DNA of 64,000 nucleotides, taken from contig JAJHZJ010000399.1 in NCBI GenBank assembly GCA_023548195.1, forward strand, positions 8,395,600 through 8,459,599, written 5' to 3'. Shown in pieces: positions 35,080 through 43,424 of this stretch (within the stretch, counting starts at the first letter, position 1; each line of letters starts with the position of its first letter). The stretch is from Bettongia penicillata ogilbyi (taxonomy: Eukaryota; Chordata; Mammalia; Diprotodontia; Potoroidae). Made by a program: the position numbers and the translations under genes. The notes below the pieces were generated by a model. The model was not told where the DNA came from, did not search any database, and saw only the letters and a list, made by a program, of their open reading frames with translations.

Positions 35080-35517
35080 TGTGTGTGAACAGAAAGAGAA
35101 CTGGGCTTGATATCTTTATACCACTAAGCTATCCATCAAGGATGTCAGGTTTTCTGTCCAAAAGTCTGGGCCACTATCTCACACCTGGACTCAAACAAAG
35201 AGCGCTTCTTAGTCTCATGAGAAAGGAAGATGAGTCATTGCTAGCCCAGCAATAAACCATTTATGTTGTTTGTTCCCTGTGCCTCAGCTTTGTAACCAGT
35301 CATGAGGCCCTTGATTCCATGATGTCATCTACCTTTGTTCTGTACCCCCCAATTCTCTATATAAGGGGAAGTATACTTTTGCTCAAGGTCTTTGGCATTA
35401 ACGGAGGCAAGCTATGGGCCCATTTATTGACAGGTAGCATGCCCTTGCTAATACATATTATCTTGCACAGAGATCTACCTCAGTTTACCTTTTTGTTAAA
35501 ATTTCAATCACAACAAT
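35080..35517 (+). mobile_element. Possible solo LTR
   Basis: A unit that could start with TGTGTGAACAG near 35083 and end CAATCACAACA near 35515. It has a TATA-like CTATATAAGGGG at about 35358 and T/C-rich sequence after it, like an LTR promoter and R region. No TSD could be confirmed and no internal retroviral genes are present. It may be only a coincidental TATA-bearing stretch. Confidence 0.3.
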
Positions 35518-35561
35518 AGTGAGGTAACTAGTTGAAACAGTACTGGACTTAGAGTGAGGAA

Positions 35562-35800
35562 GCTGTTCAGTCATTTTTCAGTAATGGCTGATTCATGACC
35601 CCATTTGTATTTTTCTTGGCAAAAATATTAGTTTGTCGTTTCATTCTCTGGCTCATTTTATAGATGAGGAAAATGAGGCAGAGTTAAATGACTTGCCTAG
35701 GGTCATGCAGCTAGTATGTGTCTGAGGGCAGATATGAATTCATGAAGATGAGTCTTTCTAGGTCAGGCACTCTATCCACTACACCACCCAGCTGCCCCTA
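35562..35800 (-). repeat. tRNA-type SINE, minus orientation
   Basis: 'GATTCATGACCCCATTTGTA', 'CATTTTATAGATGAGGAAAA', 'GGGTCATGCAGCTAGTATGT' and 'ACACCACCCAGCTGCCCC' in reverse order. Near full length. Confidence 0.88.
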
Positions 35801-35837
35801 AGCTGTATAGTTTAATTTCCTCCTACTCTTAATTATT

Positions 35838-36060
35838 GACCTAGAGTGAGGAAGACAAATTCAAATCTGCCCTTAGACACTTACTAGCTGTATGACTCTG
35901 GGCAAGTCCCTTAGTTTCTGTCTGCCTCAGCTTTTTCATCTGTAAAGTGAAGATAATAATTATACATACCTGTCAAAGTCGTTTTAAGGTTTGGGTGAAA
36001 CCTTAAATTTCTAAAGCACTTTGTAAATATTAAATCATTCTATAAATGGTAGCTAAATGT
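35838..36060 (+). repeat. tRNA/CORE-type SINE
   Basis: 'GACTCTGGGCAAGTCCCTTA', 'CAGCTTTTTCATCTGTAAAG', 'CTAAAGCACTTTGTAAATAT' in plus orientation. It follows the minus-strand SINE almost directly. Confidence 0.8.
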
Positions 36061-36139
36061 TAGAAACTATAGATCAGGAATCAGGAATGAGAGAAGTCAA
36101 AGATTTTTAGGCTCTGGAGAAGTGTCTTGTGTCTTTATT

Positions 36140-36355
36140 AGCAATAATAATAGCTACTTTAAGAATTTTAAGATACTTTCCATAATTATCTGATCTGATC
36201 TTCACAGCACTGTGAGATGGATGTTAATATTATCTCCATTTTACAGAAGAGGAAAGTAAGACTGACAGAGGTTGAGTAAGTTGTACAAAGTCACACAGCT
36301 ACTAAGTTTCTTCCCCAGGCCAGGATCTAATCCATTGTATCACCTGACTACTAAA
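36140..36355 (-). repeat. MIR, minus orientation
   Basis: 'CTGATCTGATCTTCACAGCA', 'CCATTTTACAGAAGAGGAAA', 'CAAAGTCACACAGCTACTAA' in reverse order. Confidence 0.8.
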
Positions 36356-36359
36356 AATC

Positions 36360-37770
36360 ATGAATTATTTCTTTGAGCAAAGAAGAAAGCACTGGCTAGG
36401 GTAGGCACCAAGTAACATTAAAATTTTTCTTTATTGCTATAGGAGTTATCCATGAACTAGCTGTCTGCATAAAGGTATATGACTGATTTGTTAGTACAAA
36501 GGTCAAAATTAGTACAAAATGAGATGAAGAAATATGAGAGGAAGAAATGTCTCGCGATTAAAATTATTTCATCCTCACTTTTTTTCTATTGTCCAAAATA
36601 TTTATTTTGAAGAACTAAAGGTTCTCAGTGATTTGTTCTCCTCTCCATCAACTGATTATGGTAAAAAAAATCTTAGAAAAATATGAATAAAAAAATATCA
36701 GAAAGAAATTGCATAGGTTAGTAAAGCCTTTAAAAAAGACTGGAAGTCACCACTCTCACTCCCCTTTAGAAAAGAATTGTGGTTTGTGAAAGTAGTATGT
36801 TTACACCACTGATGAACTGCAGAGGCAGTCAAAGGCATTTAAGACTTATTGAGAATGGCAGGGAGAAAGCATTCACTTTAAAAATCAGCTAATAAGAGAT
36901 CTAACTTAACTCTCTTATGTAAGTCAGGCCTTTTGATCTAAGATCAAGGCAAGGACTTCTAGACGACAGAAGGTATAGATGCCCCTGGAAAATCTGGGTG
37001 CAAAAATCTACCATTGGTTTCACTGATAAGTACTTGCAAGAGGTCAAATCAAGTCCAATACCCTTTTCAAGTTTAGCTTAGTAAGTCTTTCCCTGGTTTT
37101 GTGGAAAAGAGATCAAAAAGCTTCATGGGATGTCTGCAGAACAATGCATCATCGAAGCAAAATTAGAGGGACACAAACAAATTAAACACTTGTTTTTCTT
37201 AAATATTAGTATTAAATATTAGTAGTAAAAGTCCTTTATCATCTCCCTATAATTTAAGGACTCTGTGAATTAAATGATCCATTTTCCTTTCTGAAACACA
37301 AGTTGTATTCCTTTACTAAAGTAGAGGGAGCCTTCTTCAGGCAGTTGTCCAACACATCATTCACATAGGATAGGTCCATATTGACACTGTCAATGACCAC
37401 TACCGAAGGACTATCCTTAGATGTACCTTTGCCCACCAAAACACAGATATTCCTGGTATCCATGAAGACCCAACTCTTTTCCATTTTCTTTCAGTCCATC
37501 AAAAGATTCTCTCATATTTGGAACTAATTCTTAGATGCAAACCTGGAGAATTCTTTATTGCTCCCATAAGATTAGTTTTCCCCATTCTCTAAAAGACTCT
37601 GTGTCCCCTAGTCCTGTGTAGCCCAAGTGTGAGCAACAAGCTACATGAAAATCTTCACATAAATCATCAATCCTTCCTCCTCCTCAGCGCATCTCAACTA
37701 ATTAGAAACTATAAACCTTGACATCCTAATAGAAGAGTTTCCAGTCTGAAGATGCTGGTATTAGTTTCCT
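36360..37770. other. Unclassified; unrecognised 76-codon frame on minus strand
   Basis: No family was recognised. An ATG-initiated minus-strand frame at 37254-37484 has unusually protein-like composition (MEKSWVFMDTRNIC, later SPSVVVIDSVNMDLSYVND), but I do not recognise it. It lies downstream, in transcript sense, of the JPT2 pseudogene and could be part of that retrocopy's 3' UTR, a separate retrocopy, or chance. A TTTATT at about 36600 followed leftward by a T7 run could be a reverse-strand polyadenylation signal and tail of such a retrocopy. Confidence 0.3.
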
Positions 37771-38325
37771 TTAGTAGAAAGAAATGCTGGTTTTGCTACC
37801 TGGTGGTTTGAGGACTTTGTTATGTGACCGAAGTCTGGGTTCATGGTTGTGGATTCATGGTTTTCAGTTTAGACTCAGTTTCCTTGACTCATTCTTCCTT
37901 TCCTTTGTCACATTTCTCATCGTATTTGTCTCGATGATTGTGTCTTCTAAGTAGCTCTGAGTTATAATTTTGTGTCCTCACTTTCATATAAGACAATATG
38001 ATCCTTGGCCTTGTTTGGATGTGCTAAGGGCACAGTAATGGTGGCTGGAGACTCAAAGATGTCACTGTTCTCAAACAATCCATATTCAGCCTGCACAGGA
38101 GCAGACTTTTCAAAGATACCCCTTCCTTTGCCTCCTGAAGGATTTGACTGTGAGGGTATATTCTGAGGTTCCTCAGATGCTCCAAAGATATTACATGTCA
38201 TTCTATTTCATCTATTTGAAGGAATAACTTCTTCTGGAGTTCCAAAGAGATTGCTTGAATCTCTTCCAGTGAATTTCATTATCCTGGAGCTTGGCTTGCC
38301 ACCATCATTCTCCCACCTGAAATAT
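37771..38325 (-). pseudogene. JPT2: JPT2 (HN1L) processed pseudogene
   Basis: Jupiter microtubule-associated homolog 2 is a small, mostly disordered protein. The minus strand carries an intronless copy of the whole coding region, about 185 codons against roughly 190 in the human protein. Visible matches in order are FQVGENDGGKPSSRIMKFTG near the start, [57 protein letters not shown] and the C-terminus RSHNKVLKPPGSKTSISFY followed by TAA at 37771-37773. The start codon position is ATA (38323-38325), an in-frame TGA splits SNR from NRMTC, and the stretch between the [10 protein letters not shown] block and the C-terminus is broken by several stops. No introns remain, so it is a retrotransposed copy, presumably L1-made, and non-functional. 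The 79-codon open piece at 37962-38201 is its best-preserved part. Confidence 0.9.
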
Positions 38326-39011
38326 ATCAACAGTAGCTGTGGTTGTGGTGGTGGTTGTAGTGCCTAAATTCAGGTGCTCCTGAAGTTGGAATTAAGCACA
38401 AGGCATTTTGAAAGGCTGGCACTTTTAAAAATTCCCCCAATTACATGTAAAAACAATTTTTAACTTTTGCTTTTTTAAATTTTGAGTTCCAAATTCTCTC
38501 CTTCCCTCCACTACCTCTTCATTCAGAAAGCAAGCAATATGATGTAGGTTATACATGTGCAGTCATGCAAAACATATTTCCATATTGGTCATGTTGTGAA
38601 AGAAAACACACCAAAAAACAAGAAAAATAAAGTTCTTTAAAAAGTTTGCTTCAGTATACATTCACACTCCAGTTAGTCAATTTGATAAGTGTGAGGTGGT
38701 ACCTTAGCGTTGTTTTGATCTCTCTGATCAAAAGTGTTTTATTTCCATTTCTATAATCAATAGTGATTTAAAACATTTTTTTCATAAGATTATAGATAGC
38801 TTTAATTACTTCCTCTGAAAATTGCCTGTTCATATCATTTGACCAATTATCATTTGGGGAATGGTTTTTATTTTTATAAATTTAACTCAGTTCTCTATAT
38901 ATCTGAGAAATGAGACCTTTATCAGAGAAACTTGCTGCAAAAAATTTTTTCACATTTATGATTATTAACTATATTTCTTCCCTCCATCCTATTTTCCCCT
39001 TGTTTATTCTT

Positions 39012-39027
39012 AAAAATGCTTTGCTTC
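39012..39027 (+). repeat. Target-site duplication, left copy (HAL1)
   Basis: AAAAATGCTTTGCTTC, repeated exactly at 41884-41899. Its leading As overlap the element's A-rich tail on the right, so the true length may be slightly shorter. Confidence 0.9.
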
Positions 39028-39032
39028 GACAA

Positions 39033-39752
39033 GCTCCGAACCCACAGCCCATATATTCAATGTAAGAAGAGTTCCCCAGAAGTTCTGGATCACTGCAAGG
39101 TGTGCAGAAACAGAGTGGAAGAGATTTCCGTTCCAGAGAGCCCTGGAGAGCCGTCCGCAGGGTCCGTTGCGCCCCGGAAAGCGGACCCCACCCCAGCGCT
39201 GCCCTGGCCCCGGCCCCAGAGAAGCTGATCCAAGCAGGCTTCAGGGACGGAAGCTCCAGTGGCTGGGAAAGTCCCTCTGCCCACAGAAGCTACAGGTCAG
39301 TGAGAGAGACGGCTGGCTGGCCGAGGGGAGCGGGGTGTCTCCGTTACTCGGGCCCCTCGGGAGGAAGTGGCGGTGGCAGAGGCGGGGGCAGGAAGGGGCG
39401 GAGGCAGAGGCGGGGGCGGCGGCAGAGGCAGCAGCTGCGGCGGCAGCCTGGGACTCCCCCAGCAGAAGGCAGGATCTTCATTACTGAAAGTCTCTGCATA
39501 AACCCCCTGAGGGAGCTGAGCCTGGGAGACGGCCCTGCCCCACCCTGCTCCGTTACTGAAGGTCTCTGCATAAAGCCCCTGAGGGAGCTGAGCCTGGGAG
39601 GTGGCCCTGCCCCCACCCCAGCACCAGAGCTCACATTGATTAGCAGCCGCTGGCGCGGAAAGCCCATTTGAATCTCAGCTCCCAAGCACTAGCTGGGCGG
39701 ATCTAGGCGGCGGTGGACAGGAATCTGAGAAGTCAAGTAACTGACTGGGAAA
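39033..39752 (+). promoter_or_regulatory. HAL1 CpG-rich 5' UTR with tandem monomers
   Basis: One of only two CpG- and GC-rich stretches in an otherwise AT-rich window. It ends in two tandem units, about 39481-39552 and 39553-39625, each containing TACTGAA(A/G)GTCTCTGCATAA, CCCCTGAGGGAGCTGAGCCT and GGCCCTGCCCC. An open plus-strand frame through it (39102-39671) starts at GTG rather than ATG, so it is not called as a gene. Promoter function is inferred from L1 5' UTRs. Confidence 0.6.
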
Positions 39753-40856
39753 ATGCCTAGAAAAGGGAAGAAAAATAAGACTACAGAGAGTTTTTTCAAA
39801 CAGATGCAAATGATCCCGACTTTCGGATCTGACGACGATGAGGACGTATTCTTGCCATCAGGGAAAGACATGGAGGGCGGGGCCTCTGTATCCCAGACAT
39901 CCCAGGGGGATGTCCAGTGGGCTCAGGCCTTGGAGGAGCTCAGAAAGGATTTTGAAAAGCAAGTTAGACAGGTGGAGGAAAAACTGGGAAGAGAAATGAG
40001 AGAGATGCAAGAAAAGTATGAAAAACAGGTCAATACCTTGGTAAAGGAGACCCAAAAAAATGCTGAAGAAAATAACACCTTGAAAAATAGGCTCACTCAA
40101 TTGGCAAAAGAGGTTCAAAAAGCTAATGAGGAGAAGAATGCTTTCAAAAGCAGAATGAGCCAAATGGAAAAAGAGGTTCAAAAGCTCACTGAAGAGAATA
40201 GTTCTCTCAAAATTAGAATGGAACAGATGGAGTCTAATGACTTTACGAGAAACCAAGAAATCACCAAACATAACCAAAAGAATGAAAAAATGGAAGAGAA
40301 TGTGAAATATCTCATGGGAAAAACAACTGACCTGGAAAATAGATCCAGGAGAGACAATTTAAAAATTATGGGACTACCTGAAAGTCATGATCAAAAAAAG
40401 ACCCTAGATATCATCTTCCATGAAATTATCAAGGAAAACTGCCCTGACATTCTACAACCAGAGGGCAAAATAAGTATTGAAAGAATCCATCGATCACCAC
40501 CTGAAAGAGATCCAAAAAGAGAAACTCCTAGGAACATTGTGGCTAAATTCCAGAACTCCCAGGTCAAGGAGAAAATCTTACAAGCAGCTAGAAAGAAACA
40601 ATTCCAGTACTGTGGAAATACAATCAGGATAACTCAAGATCTAGCAGCTTCTACATTAAGGGATCGAAGGGCGTGGAATAGGATATTCCAGAAGTCAAAG
40701 GAACTAGGACTCAAACCAAGAATCACCTACCCAGCTAAACTGAGTATAATACTTCAGGGGAAAATGTGGTCTTTCAATGAAACAGAGGACTTTCAAGCAT
40801 TCTTGATGAAAAGACCAGAGCTGAAAAGAAAATTTGACTTTCAAACACAAGAATGA
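39753..40856 (+). CDS. HAL1/L1 ORF1 RNA-binding protein, intact, 367 aa
   Basis: This encodes the L1 ORF1-type protein, a trimeric nucleic-acid chaperone that coats LINE RNA in cytoplasmic particles. Residues 1-55 are a basic then acidic, serine-containing N-terminus (MPRKGKKNK...GSDDDEDVF). Residues of about 57-195 form a long heptad-rich coiled coil with repeated KEVQK/NNTLKNRLTQLAKE-like units. An RRM spans about 200-290, from RRDNLKIMGLPE through IERIHRSPPERDPKRETPRN and KEKILQAARKK. The C-terminal domain, about 291-367, contains ITYPAKLSIILQGK and FQAFLMKRPELKRKFDF. Length matches mammalian ORF1p. The ATG is the first in frame, with A at -3. No stop, frameshift or missing domain is seen. 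No ORF2 follows. It differs from the 53143-54249 protein by roughly 30 residues, mostly in the N-terminus and coiled coil. Confidence 0.93.
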   Translation: MPRKGKKNKTTESFFKQMQMIPTFGSDDDEDVFLPSGKDMEGGASVSQTSQGDVQWAQALEELRKDFEKQVRQVEEKLGREMREMQEKYEKQVNTLVKETQKNAEENNTLKNRLTQLAKEVQKANEEKNAFKSRMSQMEKEVQKLTEENSSLKIRMEQMESNDFTRNQEITKHNQKNEKMEENVKYLMGKTTDLENRSRRDNLKIMGLPESHDQKKTLDIIFHEIIKENCPDILQPEGKISIERIHRSPPERDPKRETPRNIVAKFQNSQVKEKILQAARKKQFQYCGNTIRITQDLAASTLRDRRAWNRIFQKSKELGLKPRITYPAKLSIILQGKMWSFNETEDFQAFLMKRPELKRKFDFQTQE

Positions 40857-41883
40857 GAAGAAGCATGAAAAAGTAAACAGCAAAGAGAAGTCTTAAGGGA
40901 CTCACCAGAAGTGAACTGTTTACATTCCTATATGGAAAGACAATATTTGTAACTCTTAAAACTTTTCAGTATCTGGGTAGTTGGTGGGTCCATACTCACA
41001 CATGTACACGCATGCACGCACACACACATACACACATGCACACACATACAGAGACAGAGAGCACAGATTGAATTGAATAGGATGGGACCATATCTTAAAA
41101 GAAATTAAGGTAAATGGTGAGAGAGAAATGTAGAGGGAGGAAAGAGGGTGTAATGGAATGAGGTAATTATATGTCATTTAAGAGGCAAGCAGAAGACTTT
41201 TTAGTGGAGGGAAAAAGAGGAGAGCTGAGAAAAAAAAAACAAGAAGTTTACCCTCATCACATTTGACTAAAGGTAGGAATAAAATGTGCACTCATTTTGA
41301 TATGAAAACCTATCTTACAGTATAGGAAAGTGGGGGAGAAGGAGATAAGCAAGGCAGGGGATGATGGAAGGGAGGGCAAAGGGGGGAGGGAGCAATTTGA
41401 AGTCAACACTTGGAGAGGGACAGGATCAAAAGACAGAAGAGAAACAATGAGGGGCAGGTTAGGATGGAGGGTAATTCAGTTAGTCTTACACAACACGACT
41501 ATCAGGGAAGTCATTTGAAAAACTACACAGATATGGCCTATATTGAATTGCCTGCCTTCCCAAAGGGAATGGGTGGGGAGGGAGGGATGGGGAGAATTTG
41601 GAACTCAAAGTTTTAGGAACAACTGTTTAGTATTGTTGTTGCTACTAGGAAAGAAGACATACAGTTAATGAGGAATAGAAAGTCATCTGGCCCTACAGGA
41701 GAAAAGAGAAAATGGAGACAAGAGAAGAGATGGATGACAGAAGAGAGGGCAGATTGGAGATAGGGAAAATTAGATTGCTTGGGGTATTGGGGTGGGGGGA
41801 GGGGATAAAAGGGGAGAAAATTTGGAACCCAAAATTCTGTGAAAATGAATGTAAAAAGTTAAATAAATAAATAAATTTTTTAA
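40857..41883 (+). other. HAL1 3' UTR with CA-rich and G-rich tracts
   Basis: After the stop codon comes sequence equivalent to the L1 ORF1-ORF2 spacer ('GAACTGTTTACATTCCTATA'), then a CA-rich stretch (about 40995-41050), G-rich purine runs at about 41330-41395, 41566-41600 and 41789-41818, and the L1-like end 'AAATTTGGAACCCAAAATTC' with overlapping AATAAA signals. A similar 'GAATTTGGAACTCAAAGTTT' occurs about 240 bp earlier (41594), so the L1-end motif is present twice. Confidence 0.7.
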
Positions 41884-41899
41884 AAAAATGCTTTGCTTC
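41884..41899 (+). repeat. Target-site duplication, right copy (HAL1)
   Basis: Exact copy of 39012-39027. The interrupted older L1 spacer continues directly with 'TGACTACCAGCTCCTCC'. Confidence 0.9.
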
Positions 41900-42303
41900 T
41901 GACTACCAGCTCCTCCAATATAGCCCCTCCCCCTATTCTTCTCTCTTCCTATCCTACAGCGATAGATTTCTATACCCAACTGAGTATGTAAGTTACTCCC
42001 TTTTTGAGTCAATTCTGAAAAGAATAAGAACCTTAGTTTACATGCTTCCCACACATATATGCACCATACCCATCTTCTCTTTCACTGTAAAAGTTCTTTT
42101 ATGCCTTTTTATATGAGATAATTTACCCACATTCTACATCTCCCTTTCCCCTTCTCCATGTCCATTTCTCTTTCTCATCACAATATTTTTAAATAACTAT
42201 CCCATCATATTCAACTCACATCTGTCCTTCTAGCTTTGTACACTCCTTTGTACACTCCTTCTAACTGCCCTAATAATGAGAAAGTTCCTAGGAGTTACAA
42301 GTG

Positions 42304-42775
42304 TCTACAGTGCAGTAAGAAATAATGATTTCAGAAAAACCTGGGAAAGACTTACATGAACAGATGCAAAATGAAACGAATAGAACGAGAATACTGCGCA
42401 CAGTAATAGTAACACTGTGTGATGATCAATTATGAATGACTCTTCTCAGTAATGTAATGATCCAAAACAATTACAAAGGACTCATGATAGAAAATTCTAT
42501 CTACATCCAGAGAAAAAACACTTTCATAGTCTTTTTTCAAGCTTTTTTTTCCTTTTATTCTGTTTCTCCTTTCACAAATGTCTAATATGAAAATAAGTTT
42601 TACATGATTGCACGTATATTACCTATATCAATTGCTTACTATTTTAGGAAGAGGAGGGAGGGGGAGAGAAAAATTTGGAACTCAAAATTTTGTAAAACTG
42701 AATGTTAAAAATTATCCTAACATATAATTGGAAGAAATAAAATACTACTTTTATTAAAAAGAGTTACCAAAAAAA
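42304..42775 (+). mobile_element. L1 3' end nested in older L1
   Basis: 'GTAAGAAATAATGATTTCAG', 'AATGAAACGAATAGAACGAG', 'ACTCATGATAGAAAATTCTA', 'TTTGGAACTCAAAATTTTGT' and an A-rich tail mark a 5'-truncated marsupial L1 end. The flanks AGTTACAAGTG (42293-42303) and AGTTATAAGTG (42776-42786) are direct repeats with one mismatch, so this is a separate insertion into the minus-strand L1 derivative. Confidence 0.85.
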
Positions 42776-42824
42776 AGTTATAAGTGCTATCTTTCCACAT
42801 AGGAATGTAAGCACTTTTCAGGAA

Positions 42825-43098
42825 ACCTGCCTTCAGTAGCTAAATGGCTAGATTCTGTATAAAATTTCCTAGGCAATTTAAAATCTTATCCCACGCCCTC
42901 TACACAGAAGACTGGAGTTCAAGAACAGTTTCTTTGACCTCTCATCTCAGCATTTATAGAAAGAATACTGAAAGGGTTATCTTGGTCAGCCAATCATCAG
43001 GAGATAGCCCTATCTCCTATGGAGCAGCAAGCATGCTCATTCCATGAGTAATATTCCCCATCCTCCTTGATTGCAAACAATGGGCTATGCATTGGGTT
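42825..43098. other. No feature recognised
   Basis: Short stretch without a recognised repeat or gene. Confidence 0.3.
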
Positions 43099-43099
43099 G

Positions 43100-43240
43100 T
43101 TAGGTTCATTTCTCTCCTGGCTAGATAATGAACTCCTCAAGGGCAGGTTGTCTTTCATTTTCTTCTTCCTATCCTTAAGAATTGGTACAATGCTTGGCAC
43201 ATAATAAGAACTTAGGAAATGCTTGATTAGGGGAATTCCT
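43100..43240 (+). repeat. L2 3' tail
   Basis: 'ATAATGAACTCCTCAAGGGC', 'CAATGCTTGGCACATAATAA', 'GAACTTAGGAAATGCTTGAT' is the typical L2 end. Confidence 0.75.
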
Positions 43241-43326
43241 CAAATCCATCAGTGATTCTCCTGACCAATTACACTTACTTTATGATAGGGGTAAAGGAGA
43301 GATTTGAAGTATTCTACCAAAATGTG

Positions 43327-43420
43327 AGGGGCAGCTAGGTGGCACAATGGGCAGAGTACCTGGCCTGGAATCAGGAAGATTCCTGAGCTCAAATCTGGCC
43401 TGAACATTCTCACTCTACTT
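43327..43420 (+). repeat. tRNA-type SINE head
   Basis: 'GGGCAGCTAGGTGGCACAAT' and 'CTCAAATCTGGCCTGAACAT' are the first part of the marsupial SINE. The rest is absent. Confidence 0.85.
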
Positions 43421-43424
43421 TGCA

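Larger units (their letters stand above)
39028..41883 (+). mobile_element. HAL1-type element with intact ORF1 (5' end short by about 41 bp)
   Basis: An L1-derived, ORF1-only retrotransposon of about 2.86 kb: CpG-rich 5' UTR (39028-39752), one intact ORF1 (39753-40856) and a 3' UTR of about 1 kb with a CA-rich stretch, several G-rich purine runs and a terminal AATAAATAAATAAA block. No ORF2 is present. Compared with the copy at 52305-55311 it lacks about the first 41 bases, including the CCAAGATGGCGG start. Exact 16-bp TSDs flank it. It sits inside an older minus-strand L1 derivative. Mobilisation would need L1 ORF2p in trans (known for HAL1, inferred here). Confidence 0.9.
38423..42820 (-). 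mobile_element. Old L1 derivative lacking most of ORF2, split by two later insertions
   Basis: On the minus strand the element runs from the ORF1-ORF2 spacer (about 42820-42776, 42303-41900 and 39011-38960) directly into the ORF2 C-terminal region (about 38950-38640) and the L1 3' UTR ending near 38423. The spacer-to-ORF2-end join has the same sequence layout as in the copy at 9575-11583. A HAL1 (39028-41883) and an L1 3' end (42304-42775), both in plus orientation, interrupt it. No ORF1 is left; the copy is 5'-truncated in the spacer. Confidence 0.7.

Noticed and set aside
39102..39671. 189-codon plus-strand frame in the HAL1 5' UTR, with a related 136-codon frame at 52421-52831
   Set aside because: The aligned start is GTG in both copies, not ATG, and the frame passes through GC-rich repeats where stops are rare. 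No evidence for an upstream protein.
39858..40277. 139-codon antisense frame over ORF1, and 53278-53670 likewise
   Set aside because: A shadow of the lysine/glutamate-rich coiled-coil codons; same position in both copies because the parent ORF is shared.
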